Of a DNA stretch of 64,000 nt, positions 32,501-39,770 are shown in pieces. The DNA lies in the NCBI GenBank assembly GCA_918807975.1, contig OU964932.1:7626001-7690000 (forward strand), written 5' to 3'. Numbering within the stretch: the stretch's first letter is position 1; each line of letters opens with the position of its first letter. The position numbers and the translations under genes were made by a program. Source of the stretch: Aplidium turbinatum (lineage: Eukaryota > Chordata > Ascidiacea > Aplousobranchia > Polyclinidae). The notes beneath the pieces were generated by a model. That model was not told the origin of the DNA and did no database searches. It saw nothing but the letters and a program-made list of their open reading frames with translations.

Positions 32501-34065
32501 ATAGTTGCCGGAACGGTTGTAAGCAAGCCTACTGCTACGAACACAAGTGCTGATATCACGAAGCGTTTGGCCCAAGGTCGCCCCCCGAGCAATAAATCCC
32601 CAAGATCGGTGACCCCACCACAAGGTAGACATCCTTCTTTCGGTGGCTCCGGTCAGTTTAAAACTGAGGGAAGCTTACAAGCGCTGTTGAAGTCTAAAAA
32701 GCCACCACCTCATTCATCAGGTCAGTGCTTCTTGAGTAAACAAGAAGGGTTTGTTTAGCTGTACAATACATCCACATTCATTTTGCTGTTTTGCTGAGTT
32801 GTTTCATCAATTATGTGTGTAGCACACTGTTATGAGCAATTTTTCTACTTTGATTGCAAAATGATATCATGACTGTCGATCAAGAAAAACAGTTTTAATG
32901 CAGCCGAGTATATTATCATCATCACAAAAGAGTTTTTTTCAGATTTGTCCACTCCTCGTCCTTTATCTGCGTCATCAATCGAGTCCAACGACGATAATTC
33001 TTCCAATGGAAGCAGCAAGTCCGTCCGTGCCTCTCCTGTCTTGGGGAAACGATCAACTCCAACCTTCATGAATCAAACATTCCTTCATCCTCTTCCTAAG
33101 AAGCACACCGGGGATGCTTCGGAGAACAAAGGTAGATGTCCAGCTGAAGTTTTAAATAACGATGAAGAACTTAAGTCTGCTTAATTGCCGTATGTTGCAT
33201 TCATGTGGACTCTGTGAACAGTAGCACAGCTGTTGTTAACTTTAGTCTTATAAACTTTCAAACAAACATCGTTTCTTATCATTGTAGCTTTGCCCACATC
33301 AAAAGAGAGGCCACAAAGTCCTGATGATCGTCTTGTAATAGACGACGGGACCATGCCAAGCAAGCAAGTCAGAGCACAGACACCAACTTCTGTTGTTCCC
33401 ACACCATCCTTGCCTACTTTCTCTCAGCAGGGTAAGTGCAAGTCGTGTCATCACACAACTAGATACCGTTGTAGTTAATCGCATGGCAGTCATGGCGGTT
33501 TGCGCGCAGCAGTCGCGAATGACTTTCCTTTTCCTTGAGGAAGTCAGTCGTCCTGATTGATGAAACGTCGTAAAAAAACTGGCTATTGTTTTCAACAACT
33601 TACGGTATCCTGTCGTCGCTAGAACACATGCCTAATAGTGTTAGATGCTGGGTAAGCACAACGGTCATTCAATGTAAACTTTTGTCATGTTTACCCAGAC
33701 AGCAAATCAGCCATTTTTTTCATTGATTCAACGTCTACAGACAAATTTGCTATAGGCTATGGGTATTCGAATTCACCAGCCAACGAAAGCTGCTGCTTTT
33801 ACGTTGTTTCAACGTCGCCAAACAATATAAAAATGGAATCTTTCGTGGTTAGGTAACGAGTGCATATGAAGTTCTCAACTTTTGGTTTTATTCTGTCAAC
33901 CTCGACTTTGAAACAATTTTCTTTCCAGCGCCTAAGCCCCTACCATCATACGGTACCTTGACTTCTCTCAACACTGATTTCACCGCTTCCCCGAAGGTCG
34001 GTGAACCGCCCAGTGAAACGGAGGACGCTTTGATGGACATGGCGGTTTCAGGCGACAAGTTATAG
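2542..34065 (+). CDS. MED1: Mediator complex subunit 1 (MED1), 29 exons, N-terminus outside window
   Basis: MED1 is the Mediator subunit that nuclear receptors and other activators contact; it acts in the nucleus. I reconstructed 29 exons ending at the TAG at 34063-34065: 5,077 nt, about 1,691 residues, in one consistent phase. About 95 N-terminal residues are missing to the left; human MED1 has 1,581. Diagnostic matches to the vertebrate protein, recalled and not searched, are SCPELVEIIR, KHLKGLIDMYP, MALQSLEVDIKKM, KLPIAPLIA, HLPACFVLKL, the receptor box NHPMLMDLLKD and the tail EDALMDMAVSGDKL (human DDDLMDVALIGN). The first nine exons form the folded Med1 domain; the rest is low-complexity. 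Introns hold many transposons. Exon coordinates are in the block entries. The least certain junction is the donor after 12473 (GTGCCC). Confidence 0.94.
2963..3498. mobile_element. MITE family A, copy 2 (diverged, ~0.5 kb)
   Basis: Left end cggaaaggcccgtttcgg and right end ccgaataagagcagacc resemble the ends of the copies at 98-298 and 3697-3857. The flank tttgtactgc is repeated at 2953-2962 and 3499-3508, with a few unmatched bases at the left junction. The interior is non-coding and AT-rich, with two near-repeats of a gttgagactt-like motif (about 3235-3365). It lies in the intron between MED1 exons 1 and 2. Confidence 0.7.
3697..3857. mobile_element. MITE family A, copy 3, inserted at a MED1 splice donor
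   Basis: A 161-bp element with the same ends and TTAGGG-like core as the copy at 98-298. The perfect 9-bp duplication gtaagtgtc (3688-3696 and 3858-3866) is the 5' splice site of the intron after MED1 exon 2. The intron therefore starts with a donor next to the exon and carries a second full donor 170 bp downstream. Confidence 0.92.
3867..4146 (+). other. MED1 intron 2 remainder
   Basis: Non-coding sequence up to the acceptor at 4146. I see nothing else in it. Confidence 0.5.
4311..4892 (+). other. MED1 intron 3, left part
   Basis: Non-coding and pyrimidine-rich (4500-4860). Short open frames here show no recognisable protein. I see no repeat. Confidence 0.4.
4893..6961. mobile_element. Decayed fold-back DNA transposon in MED1 intron 3
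   Basis: The ends match as inverted repeats over about 80-90 bp: cagtagggtgggctga at 4893 and its complement ending at 6961, both continuing through the gtggcccctccaaaaagtt block. Two further inverted pairs lie inside: about 5030-5400 against 6030-6370, and 5740-5840 against 5860-5965. The middle (about 5410-5790) retains a transposon-protein scrap: YVDGRKDATLTTI, then HVIVGEPGEYYLTHF, then HTNELRLRHIFVHLDG with frame changes. That order matches a family of animal transposon proteins known to me only as unnamed. No convincing target-site duplication was found. The element therefore looks like a rearranged non-autonomous copy built from one arm of an autonomous relative. Confidence 0.72.
6962..7477 (+). 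other. MED1 intron 3, right part
   Basis: Non-coding sequence between the fold-back element and exon 4. Nothing recognisable. Confidence 0.4.
8024..9555 (+). other. MED1 intron 5
   Basis: Opens with a strong GTAAGT. A short local repeat of an aatagtgttag unit lies at about 8929-8996, and a small gaccgtcc/ggacggtc-type inverted motif at about 8883-8912. I see no coding or transposon-end signal. Confidence 0.4.
9696..10222 (+). other. MED1 intron 6
   Basis: Non-coding. About 9870-9905 (gcattgattcaacgtctg) matches one arm of the hairpin MITE family seen elsewhere in this window, so it is probably a decayed copy. Confidence 0.4.
10416..10988 (+). other. MED1 intron 7
   Basis: Non-coding. The motif gccgaaaacgtttg (about 10830) recurs at about 35310 inside another element, which hints at a shared repeat tail. 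Nothing else is seen. Confidence 0.35.
11815..14874 (+). CDS. MED1: MED1 exons 10-12: linker and two nuclear-receptor boxes
   Basis: Exons: 11815-12119, 12358-12473, 14596-14874. Exon 10 is a basic, Gln/Asn-rich linker; an internal ggtaagcc at 11969 could serve as an alternative donor, but the frame stays open to the GTAAGC at 12120. Exon 11 carries HHPMLTQLLKPQ, an LxxLL box (LTQLL, 12402-12416) at the place of vertebrate NR box 1. Exon 12 opens with NHPMLMDLLKD (LMDLL, 14608-14622), nearly identical to vertebrate NR box 2 (NHPMLMNLLKD), then turns Gln-rich. LxxLL boxes dock the ligand-bound receptor surface. Exon 11 was found by hand: its acceptor at 12357 closes the GAG codon left open by exon 10. 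Its donor (AAG|GTGCCC) is poor, so its end is the least certain in the gene. Confidence 0.87.
12728..13645 (-). pseudogene. Decayed DNA-transposon protein (DUF7869-like) in MED1 intron 11
   Basis: Read right to left, overlapping frames give TWPKTEAGRGVNKLMSCFHD, then IPQCNICILWYCMADW, then LPTRGHCYPPCDKGFDIIE, then LYTGWNDMICERFQLTVMKG and LNDQKITQFKILRYIQ. This order fits a transposase-like family known to me as DUF7869 (usual forms: W.E..AGRGS.EV.SC, HSFLPNDRDF, PDDWY..I.). Frame changes break the chain at least twice. I cannot find its terminal repeats. It sits against MED1 in orientation and is not part of that protein. The family name is from memory and needs a profile search. Confidence 0.6.
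13988..14200. repeat. Near-perfect 213-nt palindrome in MED1 intron 11
   Basis: Two 106-nt arms around a single central base at 14094 (aaagaagg t ccttcttt). By eye only about two mismatches separate the arms. The outer limits are gtgaaaaaaatattt and its complement. Transcribed with MED1, it would fold into a long hairpin. No protein and no clear target-site duplication. Confidence 0.93.
14201..14595 (+). other. MED1 intron 11, right part
   Basis: Non-coding up to the acceptor tgtttctag before the NR-box exon. Nothing recognisable. Confidence 0.4.
15189..20044 (+). CDS. MED1: MED1 exons 13-17: Pro/Ser/Gln-rich segment
   Basis: Exons: 15189-15578, 15845-15893, 16200-16359, 16742-16823, 19940-20044. 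Low-complexity protein with repeated SP/PSP units (PSPLQSPSLPSPMY, PSPMQPPMN) and short acidic or aromatic islands: PLNFDDIPGSL, YDLEIGFTSQFE, SINFSFDSDIGMDNDL. The islands resemble the vertebrate stretch after the NR boxes (EDDFQRELFSMD, VDFNPDLLN) in style rather than letter by letter. Exon 14 is only 49 nt. Phases run 0, 0 to 1, 1 to 2, 2 to 0, 0, which supports the set. The intron between exons 16 and 17 was enlarged by a 2.65-kb element. SP and TP sites make phosphorylation by proline-directed kinases likely, but this is inferred. Confidence 0.85.
17925..18690. repeat. Minisatellite arm, forward
   Basis: Irregular array built from short modules: aggcattgtcg, attttcagg, ggttgtc, and now and then a longer block with gtagctacttt. 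Units vary in length and order. The GC-rich insert at about 18300-18537 interrupts it. Confidence 0.8.
18300..18537. mobile_element. hAT-type MITE scraps inside the minisatellite
   Basis: Very GC-rich. Read on the minus strand it contains cagtggcgtagctagg at the right edge and cagggccggatttaactg inside; both are typical ends of hAT-type non-autonomous elements. I cannot fix the left ends or a duplication, so the number of insertions (one or two) is open. Confidence 0.5.
18790..19350. repeat. Minisatellite arm, reverse
   Basis: The same modules as the array at 17925-18690 but reverse-complemented (cgacaatgcctgaaaat, acaacccctgaaaatg, aaagtagctactctac). The two arms could pair into a large, imperfect cruciform. 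Confidence 0.8.
20045..20536 (+). other. MED1 intron 17, left part
   Basis: Non-coding sequence between the exon 17 donor (GTAATC) and the hAT-like element. Nothing recognisable. Confidence 0.4.
20843..20928. mobile_element. Hairpin MITE family B, copy inside the hAT-like element
   Basis: An 86-bp near-perfect palindrome centred on gtctgcagac (20881-20890), with ends ccagacaacaaaatct and the complement. It has no room for a gene and can fold into one hairpin. Confidence 0.85.
21452..21970 (+). repeat. Left long terminal inverted repeat
   Basis: Pairs with 25500-26015 by reverse complement. It contains the motif ataattttggtgtcta followed by (a/t)ccatatgttt at about 21669 and again at about 21841, and gcgcacccttgagcgttttg near 21570. 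Confidence 0.88.
22174..25319 (+). pseudogene. PIN/FEN1-like nuclease of the long-TIR transposon, frameshifted
   Basis: A broken reading frame of about 1,000 codons. The first part (22174-23040) has no domain I know. It passes a TGA at 23038-23040 and a frame change near 23190-23205 to reach MCYLRAMEALPEE and GLWSDMFIETTFMRYG. The nuclease part then follows in FEN1/XPG order: VVVIDGSALLW (about 24068-24100, first Asp), HLVFDRYYDYS (about 24196, second acidic site), SSSHEEADNIIVQQV (about 24500), NDTDVFILLL (about 24577) and HALTGCETVACCYGVGKGTA (about 24732), the last matching the LLGSDY and helix-turn-helix region of FEN1. Further frame changes lie near 24100 and 24240-24290. The C-terminus is a Cys cluster (CGCKSDNLC, then SCSCTRDGLKC). 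Catalytic Asp/Glu residues look intact, so the damage seems recent. Confidence 0.8.
25500..26015 (-). repeat. Right long terminal inverted repeat
   Basis: Reverse complement of 21452-21970. Its AT-rich strand carries the two motif copies near 25620 and 25795. Confidence 0.88.
26237..26666. repeat. 130-bp direct duplication, 300-bp offset
   Basis: 26237-26366 recurs at 26537-26666 with about six differences (begins gcagtccatcaaccgctaag). It lies in the right part of the outer hAT-like element. Confidence 0.9.
27001..27348 (+). other. MED1 intron 17, right part
   Basis: Non-coding; ends in the acceptor cctttcag. Nothing else seen. Confidence 0.4.
27349..29888 (+). CDS. MED1: MED1 exons 18-21: Ser-rich, low-complexity
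   Basis: Exons: 27349-27485, 27828-27928, 29218-29343, 29740-29888. Exon 18 encodes SKSSDMFPNQDPSADIKPQ and LDADPFNFDDNK. The reading frame stays open past its donor (GTATGG at 27486), but phase with exon 19 requires the splice there. Exon 19 gives NPLTISMPDSTGSSISD, exon 20 DSTLKGLLSSTSSSGGG, exon 21 LPMSLGGHKPLV. No folded domain is visible. The 7.3-kb intron before exon 18 is almost wholly nested transposon, and the next introns carry hairpin MITEs, a SINE and a LINE scrap. Confidence 0.84.
27950..28035. mobile_element. Hairpin MITE family B, copy in MED1 intron 19
   Basis: Ends cagacagcaa and ttctgtctgg; the arms share ttacattgattcaacgtct. More mismatches than the other full copies. Confidence 0.75.
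28690..28890 (-). mobile_element. tRNA-derived SINE
   Basis: On the minus strand: tagccgattggttagagcc (A-box-like) and ggttcgacaac (B-box-like) spaced as in a tRNA, then a gtgtctttggcaggacacttaa block that is a frequent SINE core. It lacks a cloverleaf good enough for a tRNA gene. In MED1 intron 19. Confidence 0.65.
29041..29142. mobile_element. Hairpin MITE family B, diverged copy in MED1 intron 19
   Basis: Left arm cccagacagcaaaatccgtc intact up to the gtctgcagac core; the right arm carries about 16 extra bases before ttaaaaatgaccgatgttgc. Confidence 0.75.
29380..29640 (-). mobile_element. LINE reverse-transcriptase C-terminal scrap
   Basis: Minus-strand frames give DRVRSEELRRKLGIQQL followed, after a break, by a form of the LRWFGHVERMD motif that ends many non-LTR reverse transcriptases. 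Lies in MED1 intron 20; very decayed. Confidence 0.5.
30256..31726 (+). CDS. MED1: MED1 exons 22-25: basic segment with AT-hook-like core
   Basis: Exons: 30256-30364, 30544-30696, 30903-31102, 31489-31726. Exons 22-23 are strongly basic (KTKKRTVKEETPKGPPKRR, then GRPPSTEKRE) and include RRGRPP, an AT-hook-like core. They continue into VRGKIVLNVQMNKGTP, which parallels the vertebrate PKITIQIPKGTVMV strand. Exon 24 has a Lys/Glu run. Exon 25 encodes KASISELADKLLFDGG, the counterpart of vertebrate KPSLTAVIDKLKHGVV. The basic patch probably gives nuclear localisation and nucleic-acid contact. A different frame across exon 25 is also open but fits neither the phases nor the family. Confidence 0.87.
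32121..34065 (+). CDS. MED1: MED1 exons 26-29: Ser/Lys-rich tail and conserved C-terminus
   Basis: Exons: 32121-32720, 32943-33131, 33288-33431, 33929-34065. Exon 26 is the longest MED1 exon (600 nt). It encodes a Ser/Gly/Lys-rich chain with many SP/TP sites (PMTPSRDSKS, NKSPRSVTPPQGRHP), as in the vertebrate Ser-rich tail. Exon 27 has STPRPLSASSIESNDDNSSN, close in style to the vertebrate SESESGSSIAEKSYQNSPSS. The last exon ends TEDALMDMAVSGDKL, matching the vertebrate DDDLMDVALIGN C-terminus, which fixes the stop at 34063-34065. An 88-bp hairpin element begins 65 nt after the stop, probably inside the 3' UTR. I see no clear AATAAA nearby. Confidence 0.92.
33694..33752. mobile_element. Hairpin MITE family B, half copy in MED1 intron 28
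   Basis: Only the left arm and core remain (ccagacagcaaatcagcc, then attgattcaacgtctacaga). Confidence 0.65.
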
Positions 34066-34129
34066 CCGTCGGAGTTGCAATGTTTACTTTTATTAATAGT
34101 ATTTTCTGTTCCACCTTTCCAACCAGTTT

Positions 34130-34217
34130 CCCGAACAGCAAAATTTGTCATTTTTAAATTGATGCAACGTCTGCAGACGTTGCATCAATGTAAAAACGAC
34201 GGATTTTGTTATTTGGG
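34130..34217. mobile_element. Hairpin MITE family B in the MED1 3' region
   Basis: 88 bp, symmetric around gtctgcagac (34169-34178), with ends cccgaacagcaaaa and ttttgttatttggg. It starts 65 nt after the MED1 stop, so the transcript most likely contains a stable hairpin in its 3' UTR unless polyadenylation is very early. Confidence 0.88.
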
Positions 34218-34532
34218 TTAATAATTTTTAAGAATTCACTTTTTCAATCTTTCAACAGCTTTTCGTATGCGTAAATGTTGGCGAGTTTGTCATTTATACG
34301 AAAATTTATAAATTTTGCTCTTTTGCCGTATCTTTTTCCTACACGTTACGTGGATTTACCATCAGTTGAGCTTAAATCAATTCATTTTATTTACGATCAC
34401 TGAAAACGTTTTGTCTTGCTCGACTTTGATATTGTCGCCATCATGTCTTCGCTAGCTATCATGTCTGTTCTTGCTCATGAAATTATTCTCATTTAACCTC
34501 TGTCAATGTTGTTTGCAGTAAGCCTTAGGTGT
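34218..34532. other. Spacer between convergent genes
   Basis: Lies between the MED1 3' end and the minus-strand terminal exon. On the minus strand an AATAAA occurs at 34391-34386, 142 nt past that gene's stop, a likely polyadenylation signal. Confidence 0.5.
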
Positions 34533-36624
34533 TCAATAATCACATAGCTCTGGAATTGTAAGCATAGAAAAGCTTCTGTTGGACTCTGCTGACGGTGAGT
34601 AATCTACTTGGCACACAAGATTTTGTTGGAAATCTTTGTTTTTTCCAAGTCCCTTGAGAAAACCGCTCGACCATTTCCATCCACCTTCTGCTTGCTTACA
34701 ATAATCTTGCCTGAATACTGAAAAGTTTGGGTGTTCATCAGGACAATTATCGTTTCTAGCACTAGTTGCAGCGTTCATCTGATGAAATTGAAAGTAAAAG
34801 TAACAACAAAAAAGATGGTTTATTGCTTCGCTGATGTTTCGCGCACCATTCCAATCAGAGGTGGGCAAAGTTACTTTCAAAAGTAACTGAGTTACAGTTA
34901 CAGTTACTTGGCCAAAATAGTAACTGAGTTACCGTTACAGTTACCGATTTCAAAAATGTAACTAGTTACAGTTACTAGTTTCAGTTACTAGTTACTTTCA
35001 GTTACTCATAAATCTCAACATAAACGCTGTAATCCAAATTTAAACAAACAATTATTTGCGGGAGGCGCATCCATTCTCCTCAACATTTATTAGATGTATC
35101 ACGCACCCTGTGGTGCAAATTCTTTTCTAGTTACGCAGTTGCCTTTTCCTAATGTAGTTTGTTTTCCGTTTGTCTGTTTTCCACACTATTGCTTATAATC
35201 GTTGCGTGTTTCTTGATGCTTATAGTCAGTTAGTTATAGTTACTTTCAAAAAGTTTAAATTTATTACAATTTATACATATTTTCAGATTCCTGATGAGGG
35301 CTTAAGTTAAGCCGAAAACGTTTGACTGTTAAACTACTTGTAAATATGTAAACTATATTGTTGTAATGCTCAACCCTGTGGTATTGTTGTGTTTTGCCTG
35401 TCTTTGGTACAAAAAAGAAAACTCTCTTCCGAAACTATATTCTCTTTAAATTCTCGAAACAAAGGAAATAATTTGTTTTCCCTGCTATGACTCGAAGTTA
35501 CTTAGACATCGACTTCCAATTTTGAATCGAGAAAACAATGATGTAATAAGGTTGCGAACAGTGAACGTAACACCGAGACTCCGGGTCCTAAATACTCCAA
35601 AAATACGACTCCTGTACACCTCTGGCAGCTATACGACAAGCATGAACTGAGCTATCAAGTGTTGCCAAACACTTTTGCTAAACATTGCATAGAAAGTCAC
35701 ATATTGATCAATCACCAAAAGCAATTAATTTAACCAAATCAGTTCTCAAAAAGCGCTAAAAAAGAGCCAAATCGCCAAACCATAAATATGAAGCCAAACG
35801 TCTTAAAAAATCGTCAGATTTCTGGATTTTGGCGATAAATTTGCCAATATGGCAATTCTGCTCCATAAGATCACAAAACAAGAGCGCCGCGCATGGGCAG
35901 TGCTGCTCCGATACAGCTGCGAGAAGAATGCATTATTGAGCAACGCGTAGCAAACACGCATAAAGCATGACACAAGCATGTGCAGAGTATAATGGACGGC
36001 AATTAGAAACATAAATTTCAATACAAAAGTAACTTGTAACTGTAACTGTTGAAAAAGTGCTAAAATAGGAACTAGTTACCGCGTTTCGTTACTTTTGGAA
36101 AATAGTAACGAAGTTACCGTTACAGTTACTCAAAAAGTAACTAGTTACAGTAACTAGTTACTTTTGTAACTAGTTACTGCCCACCTCTGATGACAATGCG
36201 CATCCTCAGAGCGAATAACATACAAAATAAAATTTCACAAGGTTATACTGCAGTGCGATTAAAGGCAAGAAAAAATAAAACACGCAATATTTTAAAAATT
36301 GGCCAATGATGTGTGAGCGGTTGCTTTCCACGTTAAATTATGTAAAAACTTCCAACAATAAACATAAAAATTCGGAGCAGTGGCGATCGTGTTTGTTTTA
36401 ATCTGTGCGATTAATTTTCTCTTTAAATTTGTTAATTATTCAACTTCGCGATGCATTGAAACAAATGGCGACTACTTGATGACCTTGAACTGACATTGCA
36501 GATAAAGAAATCATAACTTAAATAAATTTTTATAAATTATTGGAGGAGATTCTACTCACGCACTCATCATGTTGGTTATATAGTGGCTTGTAGTCTTCAT
36601 GCCCACTGAATCCACCAAGGACAT
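34533..36624 (-). CDS. Unrecognised minus-strand gene, last two exons
   Basis: The terminal exon covers 34770-34533 and ends in TGA. Its acceptor is strong (ctttcaatttcatcag on the minus strand). The preceding exon covers about 36624-36560 and ends at a good donor (TGC|GTGAGT); the phase joins cleanly as HDEC|MNAATSARND. The joined tail reads GGFSGHEDYKPLYNQHDEC, then NCPDEHPNFSVFRQDYC, then GGWKWSSGFLKGLGKNKDF, and ends TIPELCDY. Six cysteines and several aromatics suggest a secreted or luminal protein, but I do not recognise the family. The intron holds a hAT element. Upstream exons were not found; they may lie beyond the LTR retrotransposon, which would put the gene head-to-head with the TANGO1-like gene. 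The gene converges on MED1. Confidence 0.55.
34856..36189. mobile_element. hAT-like non-autonomous element
   Basis: Inverted ends cagaggtgggcaaagttac and its complement gcccacctctg, followed on both sides by 130-150 bp of repeated agttac/gtaact modules. The flanks attccaat and atgacaat differ at two of eight positions and are probably a decayed 8-bp duplication. The interior is non-coding. It lies in the last intron of the minus-strand gene. Confidence 0.8.
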
Positions 36625-38072
36625 CTTACAACTTTTTAGACCCCTGTATCCACATTGAAGCCAATTTGCTGGAACTTTTTTGTATTTATAATTATCATTT
36701 CGCTCTAGATATATCTCATAGACATTGGGTATCCTTAGCTCTCTCTACTTGTGTGCTCATGCACTGATGTACATAACCTTTTATGAAATAGTTCAGCTTA
36801 AAATGTTTTCGTCAACTCCTTAAAAGTTTATTTCTAAAAATAATTTTGTCCATCTGATTAATTTCTGTTTTCTGCCGGTGTTTCTCTCGCTGACCACCAT
36901 GCAAGCAGAATAGCTTTCTTCGGTCAGCATTGGTGTATTCAAGGATAATTCTACAAAGTTGCTAAAGTTCTGCCTTTATCATATGTTTAATTGTCTATGT
37001 TGTTCCGCATTCACGCTACAGAGAAGTGATGTTGCTGTACCTGATGAAATTTGTCGCTTCGGCTAACATTGTTTTTTATTGCTTATTTGGGCTGCTGTAG
37101 TAAAAATAATGTCATAGAAATCACATTTTGTGCCATGAGTATTGAGTATTTACTGAAATTAAGGGTCTTTTATAGAAAGAAATTTTTAGCTGATTTAAGG
37201 TTAAAGTAAGATATTTAAAAATCAAATTTCTAATTCGATTAATCATGAAAAATAGCTCAAAAGCCTAAGATTTGAAACGCCACATTACCTTAAGTACCGT
37301 ACAAACAACGTCTCGGTATGTCTCCCACCTGATCTCACAATACTCATCAATTCCCTCTACTTAACTCATATAACCTGAAAATAAATTACAAAATTTGGGA
37401 ACACAGATCACATTTAGCCAACAGCAGGTGACTGAGATCACAATTTTATAGTCAGCTACTTAACTTATTCACAATAAGGGATCGCACTTCACGTTTGCTT
37501 TATGTTTAAAGTTTTGTATAGTTTTAGCAGCCAAGCAAGAAGTGCAAGAAGTGCTCTTTTTATCGATTCTTTTTCAACCTGCATGACTTTAAGTACAGTA
37601 GCTGTTGATCTGGGAATTAACACAAAAACGTATAATAGTGTTGCAAAACTGAAGTTGAAACTATGCTAATTCAAAATTACTTTTAAATACTTTTCGCATT
37701 GTCATTTAAATCGCATTGATTTTGACACGCAATTACTTTCTTATGCGGTACAAAAATCAAGAAGGATTTTATTTAGATTTCAAAAATATTAATTTAAAGC
37801 AAACGATTTGCTCAGAAAAAATTTACAAAGAATGCGGAGAAAGACGTTTATTGGGCTTATGGGCTATGATTCTGATCTAAGTTTACTTTAGATCAATGCA
37901 AAGAGGGCATAAACATATTATGATGGGTTTAACATGACAAGACAAAAAAACTTCTAAATGGCTTCGAAATTAAACAAAATTACGGGATATTGTAGGCTAA
38001 TAACTATTAAAAAGGAAAATGGGCAGATCATAGGCCTACAGCAAGATGTCAGGACAACAGATGGGTTTTAGG
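36625..38072. other. Non-coding, no feature recognised
   Basis: AT-rich sequence between the minus-strand exon and the LTR retrotransposon. Short minus-strand frames near 36880-36990 (LEYTNADRRKLFCLHGG) might be an exon, but I found no matching splice sites. Confidence 0.35.
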
Positions 38073-38552
38073 TGTGGTCGGATAGTGTACGCTAAGCACT
38101 ACCGACATGCGACTCCTAGCTCAGAAGGGGCGTTGTTCTAACCTTAACTCTTCTAGAGTGCACTGTCTATTAATACCACACTAAAGTAAGCATTGTAGAA
38201 GTAGTATAATAATTCAAAGTAAACACAATAACATTAATTAACAATGGTAGAAGATAATACAAATTAACGTCACCAGGGCAGACCAGGTTACACACACAGT
38301 AATACTACTTAATAGAATAAATGTCCTTAATCAATAGTCCGGGTTCAACCTTGTAGCCATGTTCCGATTTCCGAATGTCATTTCTTTATTGTCTTTTGTG
38401 CATCGCTTTCCTTCACGTCCGATCGCTGAGTTGTTGTTTTCAAAAGTCCCTGTTTAGTATTCATCCGCGGCGCGAGCCACGTTCCAGCCTTGGCGACCTC
38501 TAGCGGACAGAACTATTCAGACGCAGGCAGAATTGTAAAGGGGAACGCCACA
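38073..38552 (-). repeat. 3' LTR of the Ty3/gypsy element
   Basis: 480 bp, bounded by TG...CA on the element's strand. Same length and apparently same sequence as 43965-44444. Confidence 0.93.
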
Positions 38553-39770
38553 TCACTTGGCGCCAGATGATTAGATCATGAGTTGATGAAATGATCAAAC
38601 ATCGACATGCTTCTTGGCGTGACTTCTCGATGAAGATGCTGGTGGCTCGGACTGATGCGTTTGCAGGAATCTTTATAACAGTCTTGTTTGTAGCACTAGT
38701 TTTCTTTCAAATTATGCGGCCAAAACTATGTGTTGTCGGTTGATCATTAAACGTGCACAAGATAGGTAAACAAATGCAATTATCGACGGGGTTGCTGCCC
38801 AAGTCTACCCTGGTAATGACGTAGTAGTTAACTTCGAATGGTTTAAACATAAAACAATGACTTATCATACAATAATAACAATGATGCTCACAAACTTACT
38901 CAAAACATAACAGCATGACGGCTGCTGGGTTAACAATAATTGCGGTTGCTTAGAGTGAAAACTACTCCAACACAGAAATGTTGCTAACAATTGCGAACAT
39001 ACAAAAAAATAAACGAATCAACTGCTACAACATGATGTGTTACAGTGTATGTTCCATGGCAAGGAAATGTAGTATGTGTACAATGATTAGGTAATTGTAC
39101 GTGCGAATAGACAAAAGAAAAACAAGGCAAGATTCTGTCAAGATGAGGTTACTCAGTCAAGATACTTCTGGATGAACGGTTCTCAAACAATCGTCAAAAT
39201 GGAGTATGGCTTGTATACGAAAAAAAAAAAATGGAAGAAAACAATGTGGAAGGGAGAACTTGATGCCTATTGCAGATCTTAGTACTCTCCAAACGTCGAA
39301 TAGTACTCCGGATGTACCAAACAACACCACAGACATGCAGAGTGGTACAATTATGCTCAAGTACATGAGTGAGTACAACAGAGGACATAATGATATCATC
39401 ACTACGAATGGTTGAATGCATTGTGTGCTCCGTTAAAGGGTTTAGGAAAGTTACATGCTTGACTTAGCCCACAGACAGATGTCATGGCTGGGTTGGCCAC
39501 AATCCTCTGCAAAGAAAACTAGAAATAACATGCATCTATCAGACACAAAGTGTATATAAAACAAGTGAACTGTGTATGCAGTCCTGTTATATACAACACA
39601 TGTTGAGTCTTTAGAGAATTGGTCATCCAGAATAAATACCTGCTGAAAGAGAATCTACAACTGCCTGAAAAGAAAAGAGCTGATATATTTCCTCGCACTG
39701 GTCCTAATCTAGTTCCTACTACAAGCAAAGAAACTATGGTATGTAAGAACATACAGTGAGAGGACAGACT

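Noticed and set aside
36560-36668. Longer version of the minus-strand exon in another frame (NWLQCGYRGLKSCKMS)
   Set aside because: Its phase would force a weak acceptor in the next exon; the shorter frame joins the strong acceptor cleanly.
39157-39421. Extra gene in the LTR retrotransposon
   Set aside because: Short overlapping frames on both strands with no recognisable domain.
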